A stretch of DNA of 27,640 nucleotides from a virus. The stretch is taken from IMG/VR virus record IMGVR_UViG_3300031539_000248, positions 1-27,640 of that record, one strand, 5' to 3'. Under the pieces are notes generated by a model. That model worked only from the letters and a program-made list of their open reading frames with translations. It was not told the DNA's origin and did not search any database. Numbering within the stretch: the first letter of the stretch is position 1; every line of letters starts with the position of its first letter. A program made the position numbers and the translations under genes. Positions 9,138 to 16,870 of the stretch are shown piece by piece.

Positions 9138-9245
9138 TCAGATATGGCGGTACTTACCCGCAGGCACGTTGAACTGTTTGCTCGGGCCTGATATGGTCCT
9201 GATCTTCCCGCCTGCTGCTCTGCATTTCTCAAACGCTTCAGGCAT
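9138..9245 (-). CDS. 35-residue protein, coupled to the upstream gene
   Basis: A short frame runs from ATG 9245 to TGA 9138-9140. It is preceded by GGGAGGAAC at good spacing and its start overlaps the stop of the 150-aa gene by eight bases. The peptide is basic (MPEAFEKCRAAGGKIRTISG, then a short tail ending KYRHI). Overlap plus ribosome site favour translation. Function unknown; the peptide resembles small linker ORFs found between terminase and portal in many phages. Confidence 0.55.
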   Translation of the reverse strand: MPEAFEKCRAAGGKIRTISGPSKQFNVPAGKYRHI

Positions 9246-9690
9246 GGCCTGTTCCTCCCGGTACTACGATATTTGGGTTCTTCTCCACCCTCAGAAGAGG
9301 CATGAAGTGTTGGCTGATTTTCATGCAGTCAAAGTTTATCTTCTGAATAACGGGGGGACCCTGGCCTTCATCTATGAGCACCTTGGCATGAAGTAGAATC
9401 CAATCAACATCATCGTCCTTGAGATCATCAATCTTCTCTCCCGGTAGTTTGAAGAAGATATTCCGCACGAACACCCCGCCCATATCCGGTACTGGTAAAA
9501 CCTGATAGCCTATCTCCCATGGGGGAAACGTGAGCATTTGAATTTCCCTGATTTCTCTCTGCTTGTAGACGTTACCCACAAGATGAATAGAAGGGAGTTT
9601 GTTGGGGTTCTCTACCCGGTGCCTGAGTTCTTCCAGGCCTTCTTTAAAGTCCTTGTCGATCTTCATAGGTTGTTTTCTTCGCCTGCTCAT
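9238..9690 (-). CDS. hypothetical protein between terminase and portal
   Basis: The 150-aa protein starts at ATG 9690 behind AAGGAG (spacing short, three bases). The N-terminus is basic and helical (MSRRRKQ, then KDFKEGLEELRHRVE); the rest contains hydrophobic strands and an acidic DDLKDDDVDW loop. The downstream 35-aa ORF is coupled to its stop. It is the first gene after a strong terminator-like hairpin, so its expression may need read-through or its own promoter. No family recognised. Confidence 0.72.
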   Translation of the reverse strand: MSRRRKQPMKIDKDFKEGLEELRHRVENPNKLPSIHLVGNVYKQREIREIQMLTFPPWEIGYQVLPVPDMGGVFVRNIFFKLPGEKIDDLKDDDVDWILLHAKVLIDEGQGPPVIQKINFDCMKISQHFMPLLRVEKNPNIVVPGGTGHA

Positions 9691-9701
9691 GTGCTCCTTG
9701 T

Positions 9702-9753
9702 GCCAACAAAAAACCCCGAACTCCTCTAGCTAGAGTTCGAGGTTCATGTTGGC
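9702..9753 (-). terminator. intrinsic terminator within a longer inverted repeat
   Basis: On the minus strand a 12-bp stem (AACCTCGAACTC with GAGTTCGGGGTT, one T-G wobble) is followed directly by six Ts. That is a textbook Rho-independent terminator. The hairpin is itself flanked by perfect 7-bp arms, GCCAACA at 9702-9708 and TGTTGGC at 9747-9753. It lies between the 71-aa gene after terminase and the rest of the head genes, so it would attenuate or end the transcript coming from the late promoter. Confidence 0.7.
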
Positions 9754-9757
9754 TTTC

Positions 9758-9786
9758 GCCCCTACCGTGCGCCTGCGGATCGGGGC
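9758..9786 (-). ncRNA. second hairpin beside the terminator, candidate structured RNA
   Basis: GCCCC, CCG, CGG and GGGGC at 9758-9762, 9765-9767, 9776-9778 and 9782-9786 can pair as a two-part stem with an internal loop and an 8-base apical loop. With the adjacent terminator this gives two consecutive structures in a non-coding gap of 111 bases. That layout fits a small RNA ending at the terminator or a cis-acting attenuator. No known RNA family is recognised. Confidence 0.35.
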
Positions 9787-9801
9787 TGATATTGGGTTAT
9801 G

Positions 9802-10017
9802 CTATACTATTTTGTTTTCTGGCTCCCATTTATTGATTCCTGTTAAAGCGACAAGATGCGTGTAGCCTTCATAATCACAAACCAATTCTTCGCGTGGGCC
9901 AACATCATCTTGAATCAAGCAAACTTTTTTGTAGCATTCGATTAATCGTCTAGGCTGATTCTTCCCGTCCCAAAACGGTTGACAGTAATATTTTCCGGGT
10001 TCGATAGGAACAAACAT
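9802..10017 (-). CDS. 71-aa protein coupled to terminase large subunit
   Basis: The start ATG 10017 overlaps the terminase stop as TGATG and has GGAGGGG eight bases upstream, so I prefer it to a start further inside the terminase gene. The peptide contains several Cys, Tyr and Trp residues (EPGKYYCQPFWDG, ECYKKVCLIQDD) and ends KWEPENKIV. It may be a compact beta domain. No family recognised. The transcript probably meets the terminator at 9702-9753 right after this gene. Confidence 0.65.
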   Translation of the reverse strand: MFVPIEPGKYYCQPFWDGKNQPRRLIECYKKVCLIQDDVGPREELVCDYEGYTHLVALTGINKWEPENKIV

Positions 10018-11630
10018 CAATATTTCCCCTCCTGCCATTTCCTGAGCCATCCTTGTGGCTTTTCCGGCACCTGTACCGCCTTATCTCCTATAAACTGGCT
10101 TGCCTGTACCGCACATCCGCCACCTATCACACAATCGTCAAACTTGCCTTCCTCTGCCCCCAGCCTGCCGCTCTCATCACGGATAAACGTGGAGCACTCG
10201 CCAATGAGTATCGCATCATACAAGGTGCCCTTCATCTGCCGGAGCCAGGTCTTGAAATCTCCGCACAACTCATGTTTGCTTTGCTGTGTTTCAGACCATC
10301 CTATTTCCTTGGTGGGACCACCTATCTTTGCGGGTATCATCTTGAAATAGAGGTTTGCTTCGAGCTTTTCCAAGCGCTTGCAGGTGGTAATCCCTGCGCC
10401 TGTACGTTCCGGGCATATCAGGGCGTTACCATCTGCGTTGTTGTAATACTGTGAGAGCATAAAGAGCATTTCGCCCCACTGGTCAGCATCTATTCTGTTT
10501 GACCGCATCCGGGCCACAACCTCGTCAATCTTCCGATCGATCACATATCCTGTACTGTAGGTCTCCCCCAGACCTTCTGAAACATCGGCGCCGACACAAT
10601 ACCGATTCTCCCAGTATCTACCATCCCAGCCACCTATCATGTGATAGGGATAGCGCCATATTTCCAGGATTCCCCGCTTATCAGCGATAAACTCTATTTC
10701 CTTGTGCTTGTTAAGCTCAAGATGCCCCCGATTGCCCTCCATCGTAAACGTATGCCGAGCCAGCACCTTTCCGAAATAACTGCCAAGCATAGTGCTAATA
10801 GCTTCCTGTTCGGTAGCGGGATAGTGTTCAGATATCTCCTCATCGTCCGTACCTCCATCCCTTTGCTGCTTGATAAACTCAGGGATCTTCTCTTTCAGGT
10901 CCTCGTCATAGACGAGCTTTGTAGAGCGTAACGGGTGATCAGACCAGGGCATGAAGATACGTTCAAAGTCGTTGGCACCGTTCATGCTTCCAGAGTAAAT
11001 CTCACGGGTCCAGAACCATCCCGGAGCTGTCTTGATGCTGTTTGAGATAACGATAATCCGGCCCTGGGCAGAGTCAACACCGGGCTTTGATGCCGAGTAA
11101 ATCTCTTTCACGTACCGATTCCAGCACGTTTCATCGAGCACCAGGAGGTTGAGCGTCTTTGACTGTGCTCCTGAAGGCGTGGTTGCTATGCTCTGAATGA
11201 TGGATTCAAGGCCGTTGCTATGTGAAAACACGACCTCTTCATTAGTAGATTTGCGTATGGGAGGATAAAGCCATTCGGGAAGAGCATTGAGCATAAACTT
11301 GATTCTCGCCGTCACTTCCCAGGCGATTTGTTCCTTATAGCTGATAATAACGATGAGCTGCAGAGGTTTGGTCATTGCAAGCCATAGGCAGTAAGCAGCC
11401 GTGAGCCACGTAAGCCCTAGTTGTCGAGCTTTAAGGATGATAAGGCGCTTTGATCCGACTACCTTCGGCATGATCCGCTCTTGTGATTGCCATAGTTTGA
11501 AGGGTATGGCCTGGCTCGTGATCTTATCTTCGATCCAGCAATACTCACCCACGAAGTAGGGAAAGGATTCACACACCTTCTCAGACTCTCTAACTTGCTC
11601 CTGAAATATGTCTATGGCTTCACTTTGCAT
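10017..11630 (-). CDS. terL: terminase large subunit (packaging ATPase and nuclease)
   Basis: The 537-aa protein powers DNA packaging and cuts concatemers. The ATPase half shows a Walker A-like KARQLGLTW (residues about 67-75) and Walker B LLVLDE (162-167), followed by a coupling SNSIK motif near 196-200. The nuclease half shows GADVSEG (first catalytic Asp 349), CPERTGAG and the late acidic EGKFDDCVIGG motif. The start ATG 11630 overlaps the preceding stop as TAATG; a TTG two codons upstream is possible but less likely. It lacks a good ribosome site, so translational coupling to the upstream gene is likely. It is full length. Confidence 0.93.
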   Translation of the reverse strand: MQSEAIDIFQEQVRESEKVCESFPYFVGEYCWIEDKITSQAIPFKLWQSQERIMPKVVGSKRLIILKARQLGLTWLTAAYCLWLAMTKPLQLIVIISYKEQIAWEVTARIKFMLNALPEWLYPPIRKSTNEEVVFSHSNGLESIIQSIATTPSGAQSKTLNLLVLDETCWNRYVKEIYSASKPGVDSAQGRIIVISNSIKTAPGWFWTREIYSGSMNGANDFERIFMPWSDHPLRSTKLVYDEDLKEKIPEFIKQQRDGGTDDEEISEHYPATEQEAISTMLGSYFGKVLARHTFTMEGNRGHLELNKHKEIEFIADKRGILEIWRYPYHMIGGWDGRYWENRYCVGADVSEGLGETYSTGYVIDRKIDEVVARMRSNRIDADQWGEMLFMLSQYYNNADGNALICPERTGAGITTCKRLEKLEANLYFKMIPAKIGGPTKEIGWSETQQSKHELCGDFKTWLRQMKGTLYDAILIGECSTFIRDESGRLGAEEGKFDDCVIGGGCAVQASQFIGDKAVQVPEKPQGWLRKWQEGKY

Positions 11631-12154
11631 TAGCAATGATATTCACTTTCATCTACCTTGCTTAATGTAACTCGGAAATAATGGTTACTATCTTCTAGGG
11701 CAAGGTGAATAACTCCGTCTTCCATTTCAACAAATCCTTCACCATTAGTTAAACTCTCTTCATCAATTACTCCTTCGATTAATATAAGCAAATGTCTTTT
11801 AATCTCATCCTCAGTCATTTTTTTTCCTTTCTTCTTCGGCTTCTTCTTGGCTTCCTGCCGTGCCTCTACCACCAGGGCCATAGCATTAGGCAACCTGAGC
11901 TCACCTTCAAATTTCTCTGCTGGATAGTCACCCCGGAGCTTATGTGCATCCATACGGGCTTTTTGACGAATGTTCCATGCTGTAAGATCATCGGAGTAAA
12001 TAACACCCAGTGCATTTGAAAATACCTTTGTTTCGCAGGCATCAAGTTCTGCTTCGAGCTTGTCCAAAAGCCGGTTGATGCCGATCCGCTTCTTGATGGT
12101 AGTCGGTCCATCAGCTTCCTGCTCCATGTCCTCTTTTGTGACTTTGCGGGTCAT
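11630..12154 (-). CDS. putative terminase small subunit
   Basis: This 174-aa protein is encoded directly before terminase large subunit, with a one-base TAATG overlap. The N-terminal 90 residues are helical and contain LLDKLEAELDACE, then WNIRQKARMDAHKLRGDYPAEKFEGE, which resembles the oligomerisation part of small terminases, whose helices often end in 'KL.GDY..EK'. A lysine-rich linker (KKKPKKKGKK, about residues 104-113) leads to an acidic C-terminal domain. No clear N-terminal helix-turn-helix is visible. The assignment rests mainly on position; the ATG (12154) overlaps the upstream stop as ATGA. Confidence 0.55.
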   Translation of the reverse strand: MTRKVTKEDMEQEADGPTTIKKRIGINRLLDKLEAELDACETKVFSNALGVIYSDDLTAWNIRQKARMDAHKLRGDYPAEKFEGELRLPNAMALVVEARQEAKKKPKKKGKKMTEDEIKRHLLILIEGVIDEESLTNGEGFVEMEDGVIHLALEDSNHYFRVTLSKVDESEYHC

Positions 12155-12879
12155 TCTATCCTATCCACCAGGCCCCATTCCATGCCTTGTTGAGCAGAAA
12201 ACCATGTGGTTTTTGCTTCCATTGCTTCCCATTGCTCACGGGAGAGTTTGCTATTTTCAGTCAATGTGTCCATGTACCGATCCCTAAGCAAATCCATGAG
12301 TTTCCCTTGAGAAATAATATCGGAATGTGTTTCCCTTCCCGGCCACTTCCAGATTGATGTCTCGTGAACCATAAATATTGTACTGGGGGCGGTAATACGC
12401 TTATTGCAAACAGCGAATATGGGTACAGCAGCACTGGCAACGATACCGGAGGCATGACCTATCACGGTAAAGCCTAATACCTTTGCACGTTTGATCTCAT
12501 CGGCAAGAGCAAGCCCGGAAAAGGCATCACCGCCAGGAGAATTGATAAAAAGTTGAATCGTGCGAATATCTGTGGTTTTCTCCAAAATAGTAATATCACT
12601 CCAGATATTCATAACATCGACAACAGTAAGGGCAGACCATAACTTGATAAATACCTCTCCATCACATTTGAATGACAAAGCAGAAAGCACACCTTCCTGG
12701 TTTTGAATTTGCATGGTCCGGTTGATCTTGTCGCCTTCATCTTCCTTGGCAACCTCCACCGGCTGATCGACGGCCTTGACGGTCAAGATTATCTCCTGTG
12801 GAGGAGCCTGGACACTCTTGGTTGTTGCAAGGCAGCCTGTTAGAAGCAAGGCCAACCCTATAATCGTTACATATCTCAT
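12151..12879 (-). CDS. ClpP-like serine protease with lipoprotein signal
   Basis: The 242-aa protein has a lipoprotein signal (MRYVTIIGLALLLTGC, lipid-modified Cys16). Residues about 70-240 form a ClpP/crotonase-fold protease domain: the FINSPGGDAFSG oxyanion region (111-122), GIVASAAVPIFAV with catalytic Ser149, and IFMVHE with catalytic His172. Phage head-maturation ClpP proteases have the same motifs but no export signal. It is locked into the late operon by ATGA overlaps with the methyltransferase before it and the TerS-like gene after it. It may be an envelope-anchored protease acting on host surface proteins, or a capsid protease that acquired a signal. Fold assignment is strong, role uncertain. 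Confidence 0.8.
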   Translation of the reverse strand: MRYVTIIGLALLLTGCLATTKSVQAPPQEIILTVKAVDQPVEVAKEDEGDKINRTMQIQNQEGVLSALSFKCDGEVFIKLWSALTVVDVMNIWSDITILEKTTDIRTIQLFINSPGGDAFSGLALADEIKRAKVLGFTVIGHASGIVASAAVPIFAVCNKRITAPSTIFMVHETSIWKWPGRETHSDIISQGKLMDLLRDRYMDTLTENSKLSREQWEAMEAKTTWFSAQQGMEWGLVDRIE

Positions 12880-13361
12880 TTCCTATACCTCCCCATCAAA
12901 TAAGTTCCTGTGAGCGGAGGCCATGATTTCTTTGCCTCACAGGTGAAATACTCCTGTAATGCCTCATGAATCTCTTTGCCGGTGTGATAGTGATCCGCTG
13001 GCTTGTGCAATCTAAACAGTTTCCGGCCCAGGTTGTAGAGCCAATCTTCGCTTGGGGAGAGACATAGGAGCTGACCTCCTGGTTTCAGGACACGGTGAAG
13101 CTGATACACTGCCATGCCCAAGTTCTTGATGTGCTCCAGGGTAGATGAGGCCCAGACCACATCAAATCTATTTGCATCAAAAGGCACATAAGCAGGCCAT
13201 CTTGATTGTCCTTTGCGAATTTCTATATTTTCAAAGCCATATTTCATTCTCAGTTGATTTGCGGCCTTGGTATAGATATCAAAAGCCACCACAGAGCTGA
13301 AGTGCTCTGCCAGGGTAGGCAGCATCACGCCGTTTCCACAACCGAAGTCAAGGATGTTCAT
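12876..13361 (-). CDS. class I SAM-dependent methyltransferase (short)
   Basis: The 161-aa protein starts almost at motif I (ILDFGCGNG, residues 3-11). A FDVVWASSTLEH motif and RVLKPGGQLLCLSP follow, as in Methyltransf_11 enzymes. It is shorter than most because it lacks the usual N-terminal helices. A longer frame upstream overlaps the preceding small gene and has no support, so I chose ATG 13361. It overlaps the lipoprotein gene by ATGA. Substrate is unknown; neighbours suggest a sugar, lipid or surface molecule. Confidence 0.78.
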   Translation of the reverse strand: MNILDFGCGNGVMLPTLAEHFSSVVAFDIYTKAANQLRMKYGFENIEIRKGQSRWPAYVPFDANRFDVVWASSTLEHIKNLGMAVYQLHRVLKPGGQLLCLSPSEDWLYNLGRKLFRLHKPADHYHTGKEIHEALQEYFTCEAKKSWPPLTGTYLMGRYRK

Positions 13362-13363
13362 AG

Positions 13364-13483
13364 CTAATCCAAAAAATAGCCAACAAGTAGCATTAAAACA
13401 ACTGCTAAAAACAGTGGGCCCACAGCAATGACGAAACACATTATGACATCCTTTATCGAAACAGGGGTAGTGTCTAAATCCAT
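13364..13483 (-). CDS. 39-aa single-span membrane protein
   Basis: The frame starts at ATG 13483 with AGGAAAAC upstream and ends two bases before the methyltransferase start. A short polar N-terminus (MDLDTTPVSIKD) precedes one long hydrophobic helix that fills the rest. It overlaps the previous gene by ten bases. It may be a holin-like or regulatory membrane peptide, but a single span and small size do not allow a call. Confidence 0.5.
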   Translation of the reverse strand: MDLDTTPVSIKDVIMCFVIAVGPLFLAVVLMLLVGYFLD

Positions 13484-13797
13484 TTTTGTTTTCCTATTTC
13501 TAAAAGCCTCCACAACGCCCTCAACTTGCCCCATTGCAGCCACCTCATCAACCAGCCCCCGGTATGATACAGAGGCGTATCCACGTAGCCCTTGGCACAC
13601 TCCTTCAAGACATTGGCTGGGACTCTGACGACCTTCTTGGGGGGGCACCCGGAGGGTAAGAGCGCCTTGAGCCCCAGCCATGCCTCGCCATATCGCCCGG
13701 AGGAGAGCGCCATGAGAACTGTTTGCTCTTTGGTGATCACGATACGAACGAAGATCACGAGGAGAAAGGTTGCTATGAGTGAGGGCCAGTTTTTCAT
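13474..13797 (-). CDS. 107-aa membrane-anchored protein
   Basis: ATG 13797 overlaps the preceding TGA as ATGA. Residues about 6-22 are a hydrophobic anchor (SLIATFLLVIFVRIVI), followed by a basic, probably cytoplasmic or periplasmic domain rich in Leu, Trp and Lys. Two Cys residues are present. No family is recognised. It is the middle of three consecutive small membrane genes placed between radical SAM and methyltransferase genes. Confidence 0.55.
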   Translation of the reverse strand: MKNWPSLIATFLLVIFVRIVITKEQTVLMALSSGRYGEAWLGLKALLPSGCPPKKVVRVPANVLKECAKGYVDTPLYHTGGWLMRWLQWGKLRALWRLLEIGKQKWI

Positions 13798-13952
13798 TTT
13801 TGAATAAGTGTCATTCCAATACCCATACACACAAATGCTGCAACAATTACAAAAAGGGCGATAACTGCTCCCCATTCTTTCATGCTAATTAGAAATATCA
13901 AGAACACAAATAAAGGTGTTGGAACAAGACAGTAACCAATTATTTTTTTCAC
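13794..13952 (-). CDS. 52-aa two-span membrane protein, GTG start
   Basis: GTG 13952 overlaps the radical SAM stop as GTGA, which is why I reject a longer frame. The peptide has two hydrophobic helices (about residues 4-21 and 26-47) with a short KEWG loop. Small two-helix membrane proteins next to others of the kind can be class II holin-like, but no endolysin is found nearby, so this remains open. Confidence 0.52.
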   Translation of the reverse strand: MKKIIGYCLVPTPLFVFLIFLISMKEWGAVIALFVIVAAFVCMGIGMTLIQK

Positions 13953-15310
13953 GCCCACCTCGTCTTTGCTACCACCCAGGCACCCTTGAAACCCTGCCAC
14001 AGTTGCCTGAGAGAGCGCACCTTGGCAAGATAGGACCATACACGACTTGGCCGGAGATATACCCTGCGGTATGCTTCTTTTTGGAGGGCTTTCATTTCGG
14101 CTTGGGTACGTGCTTTTGGAAAATAAGCGAGAGGTCCTTTACCCCATCCTCCATGCGTTCTAAAATCTGCCCAATTACCCGATATTCTTCCGGGTTCATT
14201 CTCAAGACACCATTGATATAAAGAACTTCCAGGGAATGGCACACAGATTGTGAACTGTGACCAACCCGCTTTAAGCTGTCTAGCAAATTGAATCGTGGCA
14301 TCTGATTCCTCCCGTGTCTCCGTAGGTATCCCCAGCATAAAGAATGCCCGTACATTGATACCTACCTTCTTGGTTATTGCAAATGTCTCCCGTACTTGCT
14401 CTAACGTGATACCCTTCTTGATGAAGTCCAAGAGCCTCTGGGTTCCTGTCTCCACTCCATAACTTATCTGCCAGCAGCCGGCCTGCTTCATGTACCGCAG
14501 CATATTCTCATCTACCGTATCCACCCGGCTCTCGCATGTCCATGAAATACGGTGATTAAGACCGCTGCTAATAAGAGCATCACACAAGCCATACATCCAC
14601 TTATGATTGACCGTAATGGTATCAGCTTCCAGATTGATTTCCTTTGCATCGTAGTCCCTCACAAGGAGCTCTATCTCTTGAATTACCCGATCAACTGAGT
14701 GAAACCGCACCTTGCGGCCATGCAACCGGCAGCAGAAGGCGCACTCGAATGGACAGCCTCGAGCCACTATCACAGTATAAGCGTGATGCCCTTTGTTGCG
14801 CGAGGCCGTGATCTGGTACTGCTTCATGGGGAGGAGGTGGCGGGCGGGGAGGGGGAGATCATCAAGATTCTTAACGGGAAATGTATGAGCGATCGTACCT
14901 GAAGGCATATCCCAAATATCTGTTCTTTCACCTTCACCAGCTACGATATAATCCGCTTCTGGAATGTCTTTTGCCGTCTCCTCAGGCATCACAGTAGGAT
15001 GAGGACCGCCGAGGATGATAGGAATGTCATGGAAAATGGTGCTATGCTCAGACTTCAGAGCAATGCACATTTCTTTGACGACCTGGTATGAAGGGGTATT
15101 CATGGTAATTCCAATAAGCTCGGCCTCTGGTGCCCATGGTGTGCGCCTCTCCACCTGCCCATCCCATATCCTCACCTCATGCCCTGCCTGCTCGAGAGCC
15201 CCCGCCACATAAGCCAATCCCAGGGGCTCAGAGCATGGTCCGAACTGCGCCAGGTCCTTGCCATAGCGTTGCTCTGCGGTTAGGGGTGGGTTAATGAGGA
15301 GGATTTTCAT
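13949..15310 (-). CDS. B12-binding-type radical SAM enzyme
   Basis: The 453-aa protein starts at MKILLINPP, the typical opening of the cobalamin-binding Rossmann domain (about 1-140), which contains IILGGPHPTVMPEE and YIVAGEGE. A classical DxHxxG cobalamin motif is not evident. A DDLPLPARHLLP linker leads to the radical SAM barrel with the cluster motif CPFECAFC (Cys186, 190, 193), then EINLEADTIT, CESRVD, YGVETGTQRLL and MLGIPTETREE. The family includes methylases and ring-forming enzymes often found in lipid, hopanoid or polysaccharide clusters. ATG 15310 is preferred over a start 12 codons upstream because homologues begin at this motif. The substrate is unknown. Confidence 0.88.
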   Translation of the reverse strand: MKILLINPPLTAEQRYGKDLAQFGPCSEPLGLAYVAGALEQAGHEVRIWDGQVERRTPWAPEAELIGITMNTPSYQVVKEMCIALKSEHSTIFHDIPIILGGPHPTVMPEETAKDIPEADYIVAGEGERTDIWDMPSGTIAHTFPVKNLDDLPLPARHLLPMKQYQITASRNKGHHAYTVIVARGCPFECAFCCRLHGRKVRFHSVDRVIQEIELLVRDYDAKEINLEADTITVNHKWMYGLCDALISSGLNHRISWTCESRVDTVDENMLRYMKQAGCWQISYGVETGTQRLLDFIKKGITLEQVRETFAITKKVGINVRAFFMLGIPTETREESDATIQFARQLKAGWSQFTICVPFPGSSLYQWCLENEPGRISGNWADFRTHGGWGKGPLAYFPKARTQAEMKALQKEAYRRVYLRPSRVWSYLAKVRSLRQLWQGFKGAWVVAKTRWA

Positions 15311-15467
15311 TAAATAAATGCTCCGGGTAAACGTCAAAAGATTCAATCTCGTCTAATTGCTCAATCCCTAGACCTAATTGGTAATCAAGCAGAGCAAGAC
15401 AATGCGGAAATTTAAGATATTCGGTTTCTTTTTCTTTATGAGTAACAACTACTCTAATTCTCAACAC
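15291..15467 (-). CDS. 58-aa protein of unknown function, GTG start
   Basis: GTG 15467 sits six bases after AGAGGTG and overlaps the deacetylase stop; its 3' end overlaps the radical SAM start by 20 bases. The peptide begins with a beta strand (LRIRVVVTHK) and is acidic in the second half. Such double overlaps are typical of genes in this operon, which supports translation. It may assist the radical SAM enzyme; no family recognised. Confidence 0.5.
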   Translation of the reverse strand: MLRIRVVVTHKEKETEYLKFPHCLALLDYQLGLGIEQLDEIESFDVYPEHLFNENPPH

Positions 15468-16153
15468 TTTATGCACCTCTTCACCAAATTACACCCCCAG
15501 TCAAACACCCACTGCCGATACCAAGCCAGGCCATCATTCCAGCGCTCGGGGTGGATGTTGTAATAAATATCAACTGTTACACCTGCACCATCGCCTTCAG
15601 GCCAGTCCTTGAGGTTGTATTCAGGCTTGTCCCTGCCTGTATCGGTGATATATTCGCCTCCTACCTTCTCCGCCTCCCCCACCAATCCAAACTGCCCAGG
15701 GTCGAAGCTCTCAAAAAACTCCCGGTTATCATACTTGGTCAACGGGTTCCCATGAGCTGCACAGGTCTTGACCGGGACCCAGCATCGAAGCCTCTCAAGC
15801 TCACTGTTAAACAAAGCATGAGCCACCCCTACATCACCCCTGGCCTTGTCCATTACCTCGTAGTGGTAGCCTATTTCGTGGCCCAGGTTATAGATTCTTT
15901 CGATGATATCTTGATTAAATGTACTCCGACGAAAGTAATAAGTGCTTGGAGTTCCATTAATGCCTATCTCTGCCTCAAGGTCTGCCATCCTCAGCGCATT
16001 CTCAGGCCTGCGATCCACGTCATGCCGGAGGACAACGAACGGCCCTTGCTCTTTCAGCCTGAAATACTCCTCAGCCGTGATGATCTTGTAGCCAGCCCCG
16101 AGGAGTGAGCCTAAGAGTTCTTTATAAGCCGTAAGGGTGAAATCCTTTGCCAT
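15461..16153 (-). CDS. polysaccharide deacetylase-like (NodB-fold) protein
   Basis: The 230-aa protein has the metal-site motifs of carbohydrate esterase family 4-like proteins in their surface-polysaccharide variant: RHDVD (residues 43-47) and GHEIGYHYE (91-99, His92 and His97). Further parts are a TYYFRR strand near 71-76 and a conserved late VKTCAAHGNPL segment. I chose ATG 16153 (MAKDF), which overlaps the glycosyltransferase end by 43 bases; a longer frame adds 11 residues. It may act on an N-acetyl or related group of an envelope glycan, working with the adjacent glycosyltransferase. There is no signal peptide, so it would act on a cytoplasmic precursor. Confidence 0.82.
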   Translation of the reverse strand: MAKDFTLTAYKELLGSLLGAGYKIITAEEYFRLKEQGPFVVLRHDVDRRPENALRMADLEAEIGINGTPSTYYFRRSTFNQDIIERIYNLGHEIGYHYEVMDKARGDVGVAHALFNSELERLRCWVPVKTCAAHGNPLTKYDNREFFESFDPGQFGLVGEAEKVGGEYITDTGRDKPEYNLKDWPEGDGAGVTVDIYYNIHPERWNDGLAWYRQWVFDWGCNLVKRCIKC

Positions 16154-16830
16154 AACCCTCTCGCTAATATGCCGAGTATCGGCCAAATCACCTTATGTAT
16201 CTTAATCCCCGATTGCTCACCATGTCCGTATACTGGTGCTGTCTGCACGTTCCTGATCCGAGCTCCTACCTTCGAGAGTTTGATGAGCATGTCGTTGGGC
16301 ATACCGTAGCGGGGATAGATTTTGTCTAGAGGGAGTTTTTGGAGGACATCACGAGATATAGCAGTAAAACCAGATTGACTGTCGATAATTTGTCTGCCAC
16401 AGACGAAAGATGTAAGCCAAGAAAGCGCCACCCCTCCCATATAGCGCACCCAAGGCATAATAAAACGATTGCCTTTAGCATAATCCACCTCTCCCAGGGC
16501 CACCGGCTCCACGATCCGGTAGAGATCCCCGGCATCCATCTGACCATCTGCGGCCATGACTGCGATAATGTCGGCTCCTGCGCTTAAAGCAGCCCTATAA
16601 CCATCACAAATCGCCACCCCTACGCCTTGATTTGCGTTGTGGTAGCACAAAGTTATTCTTTCATCTTCGCCCTGAGCTAATGACATGATCCGGCGAGTCT
16701 CATCCGTACTGGCATCATCCACCACGATAATATGGTCAACAAAGCGAGGGATAGTGGTGAGCGTGCCGTAGATAAGGCGCTCTTCATTGTAGGCAGGAAC
16801 GACAACGGCGATTGTCTTATCGAGAATCAT
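16111..16830 (-). CDS. GT2 glycosyltransferase, dolichyl/polyprenyl-phosphate sugar synthase-like
   Basis: The 239-aa enzyme has the GT-A fold of family 2: VVVPAYNEE (9-17), IIVVDDASTDET (34-45), NQGVGVAICDGYRAAL (67-82) and the metal-binding AADGQMD (93-99). The later SQSGFTAISRDVL block resembles Dpm1-like synthases that charge a polyprenyl phosphate with a sugar. It is the first gene of the late operon. ATG 16830 has no Shine-Dalgarno sequence, and the predicted transcription start is within one or two bases of it, suggesting a leaderless message. It could feed the GT-C enzyme at the left edge of the window. Confidence 0.88.
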   Translation of the reverse strand: MILDKTIAVVVPAYNEERLIYGTLTTIPRFVDHIIVVDDASTDETRRIMSLAQGEDERITLCYHNANQGVGVAICDGYRAALSAGADIIAVMAADGQMDAGDLYRIVEPVALGEVDYAKGNRFIMPWVRYMGGVALSWLTSFVCGRQIIDSQSGFTAISRDVLQKLPLDKIYPRYGMPNDMLIKLSKVGARIRNVQTAPVYGHGEQSGIKIHKVIWPILGILARGLWQRISPLRLIKNS

Positions 16831-16838
16831 TGTAAGTC

Positions 16839-16867
16839 ATTGTAATTGCACCTTTTTTAAATGTCAA
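16839..16867 (-). promoter_or_regulatory. strong sigma70-type promoter of the late operon
   Basis: On the minus strand TTGACA (16867-16862), a 17-base spacer and TACAAT (16844-16839) make a near-consensus promoter. The -10 ends nine bases before the ATG of the glycosyltransferase, so the RNA should start at or just before the start codon. It faces the whole leftward morphogenesis region. Confidence 0.75.
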
Positions 16868-16870
16868 ATG

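Noticed and set aside
13364-13952. Lysis cassette
   Set aside because: Three small membrane proteins are present, but no endolysin, spanin or recognisable holin family accompanies them.
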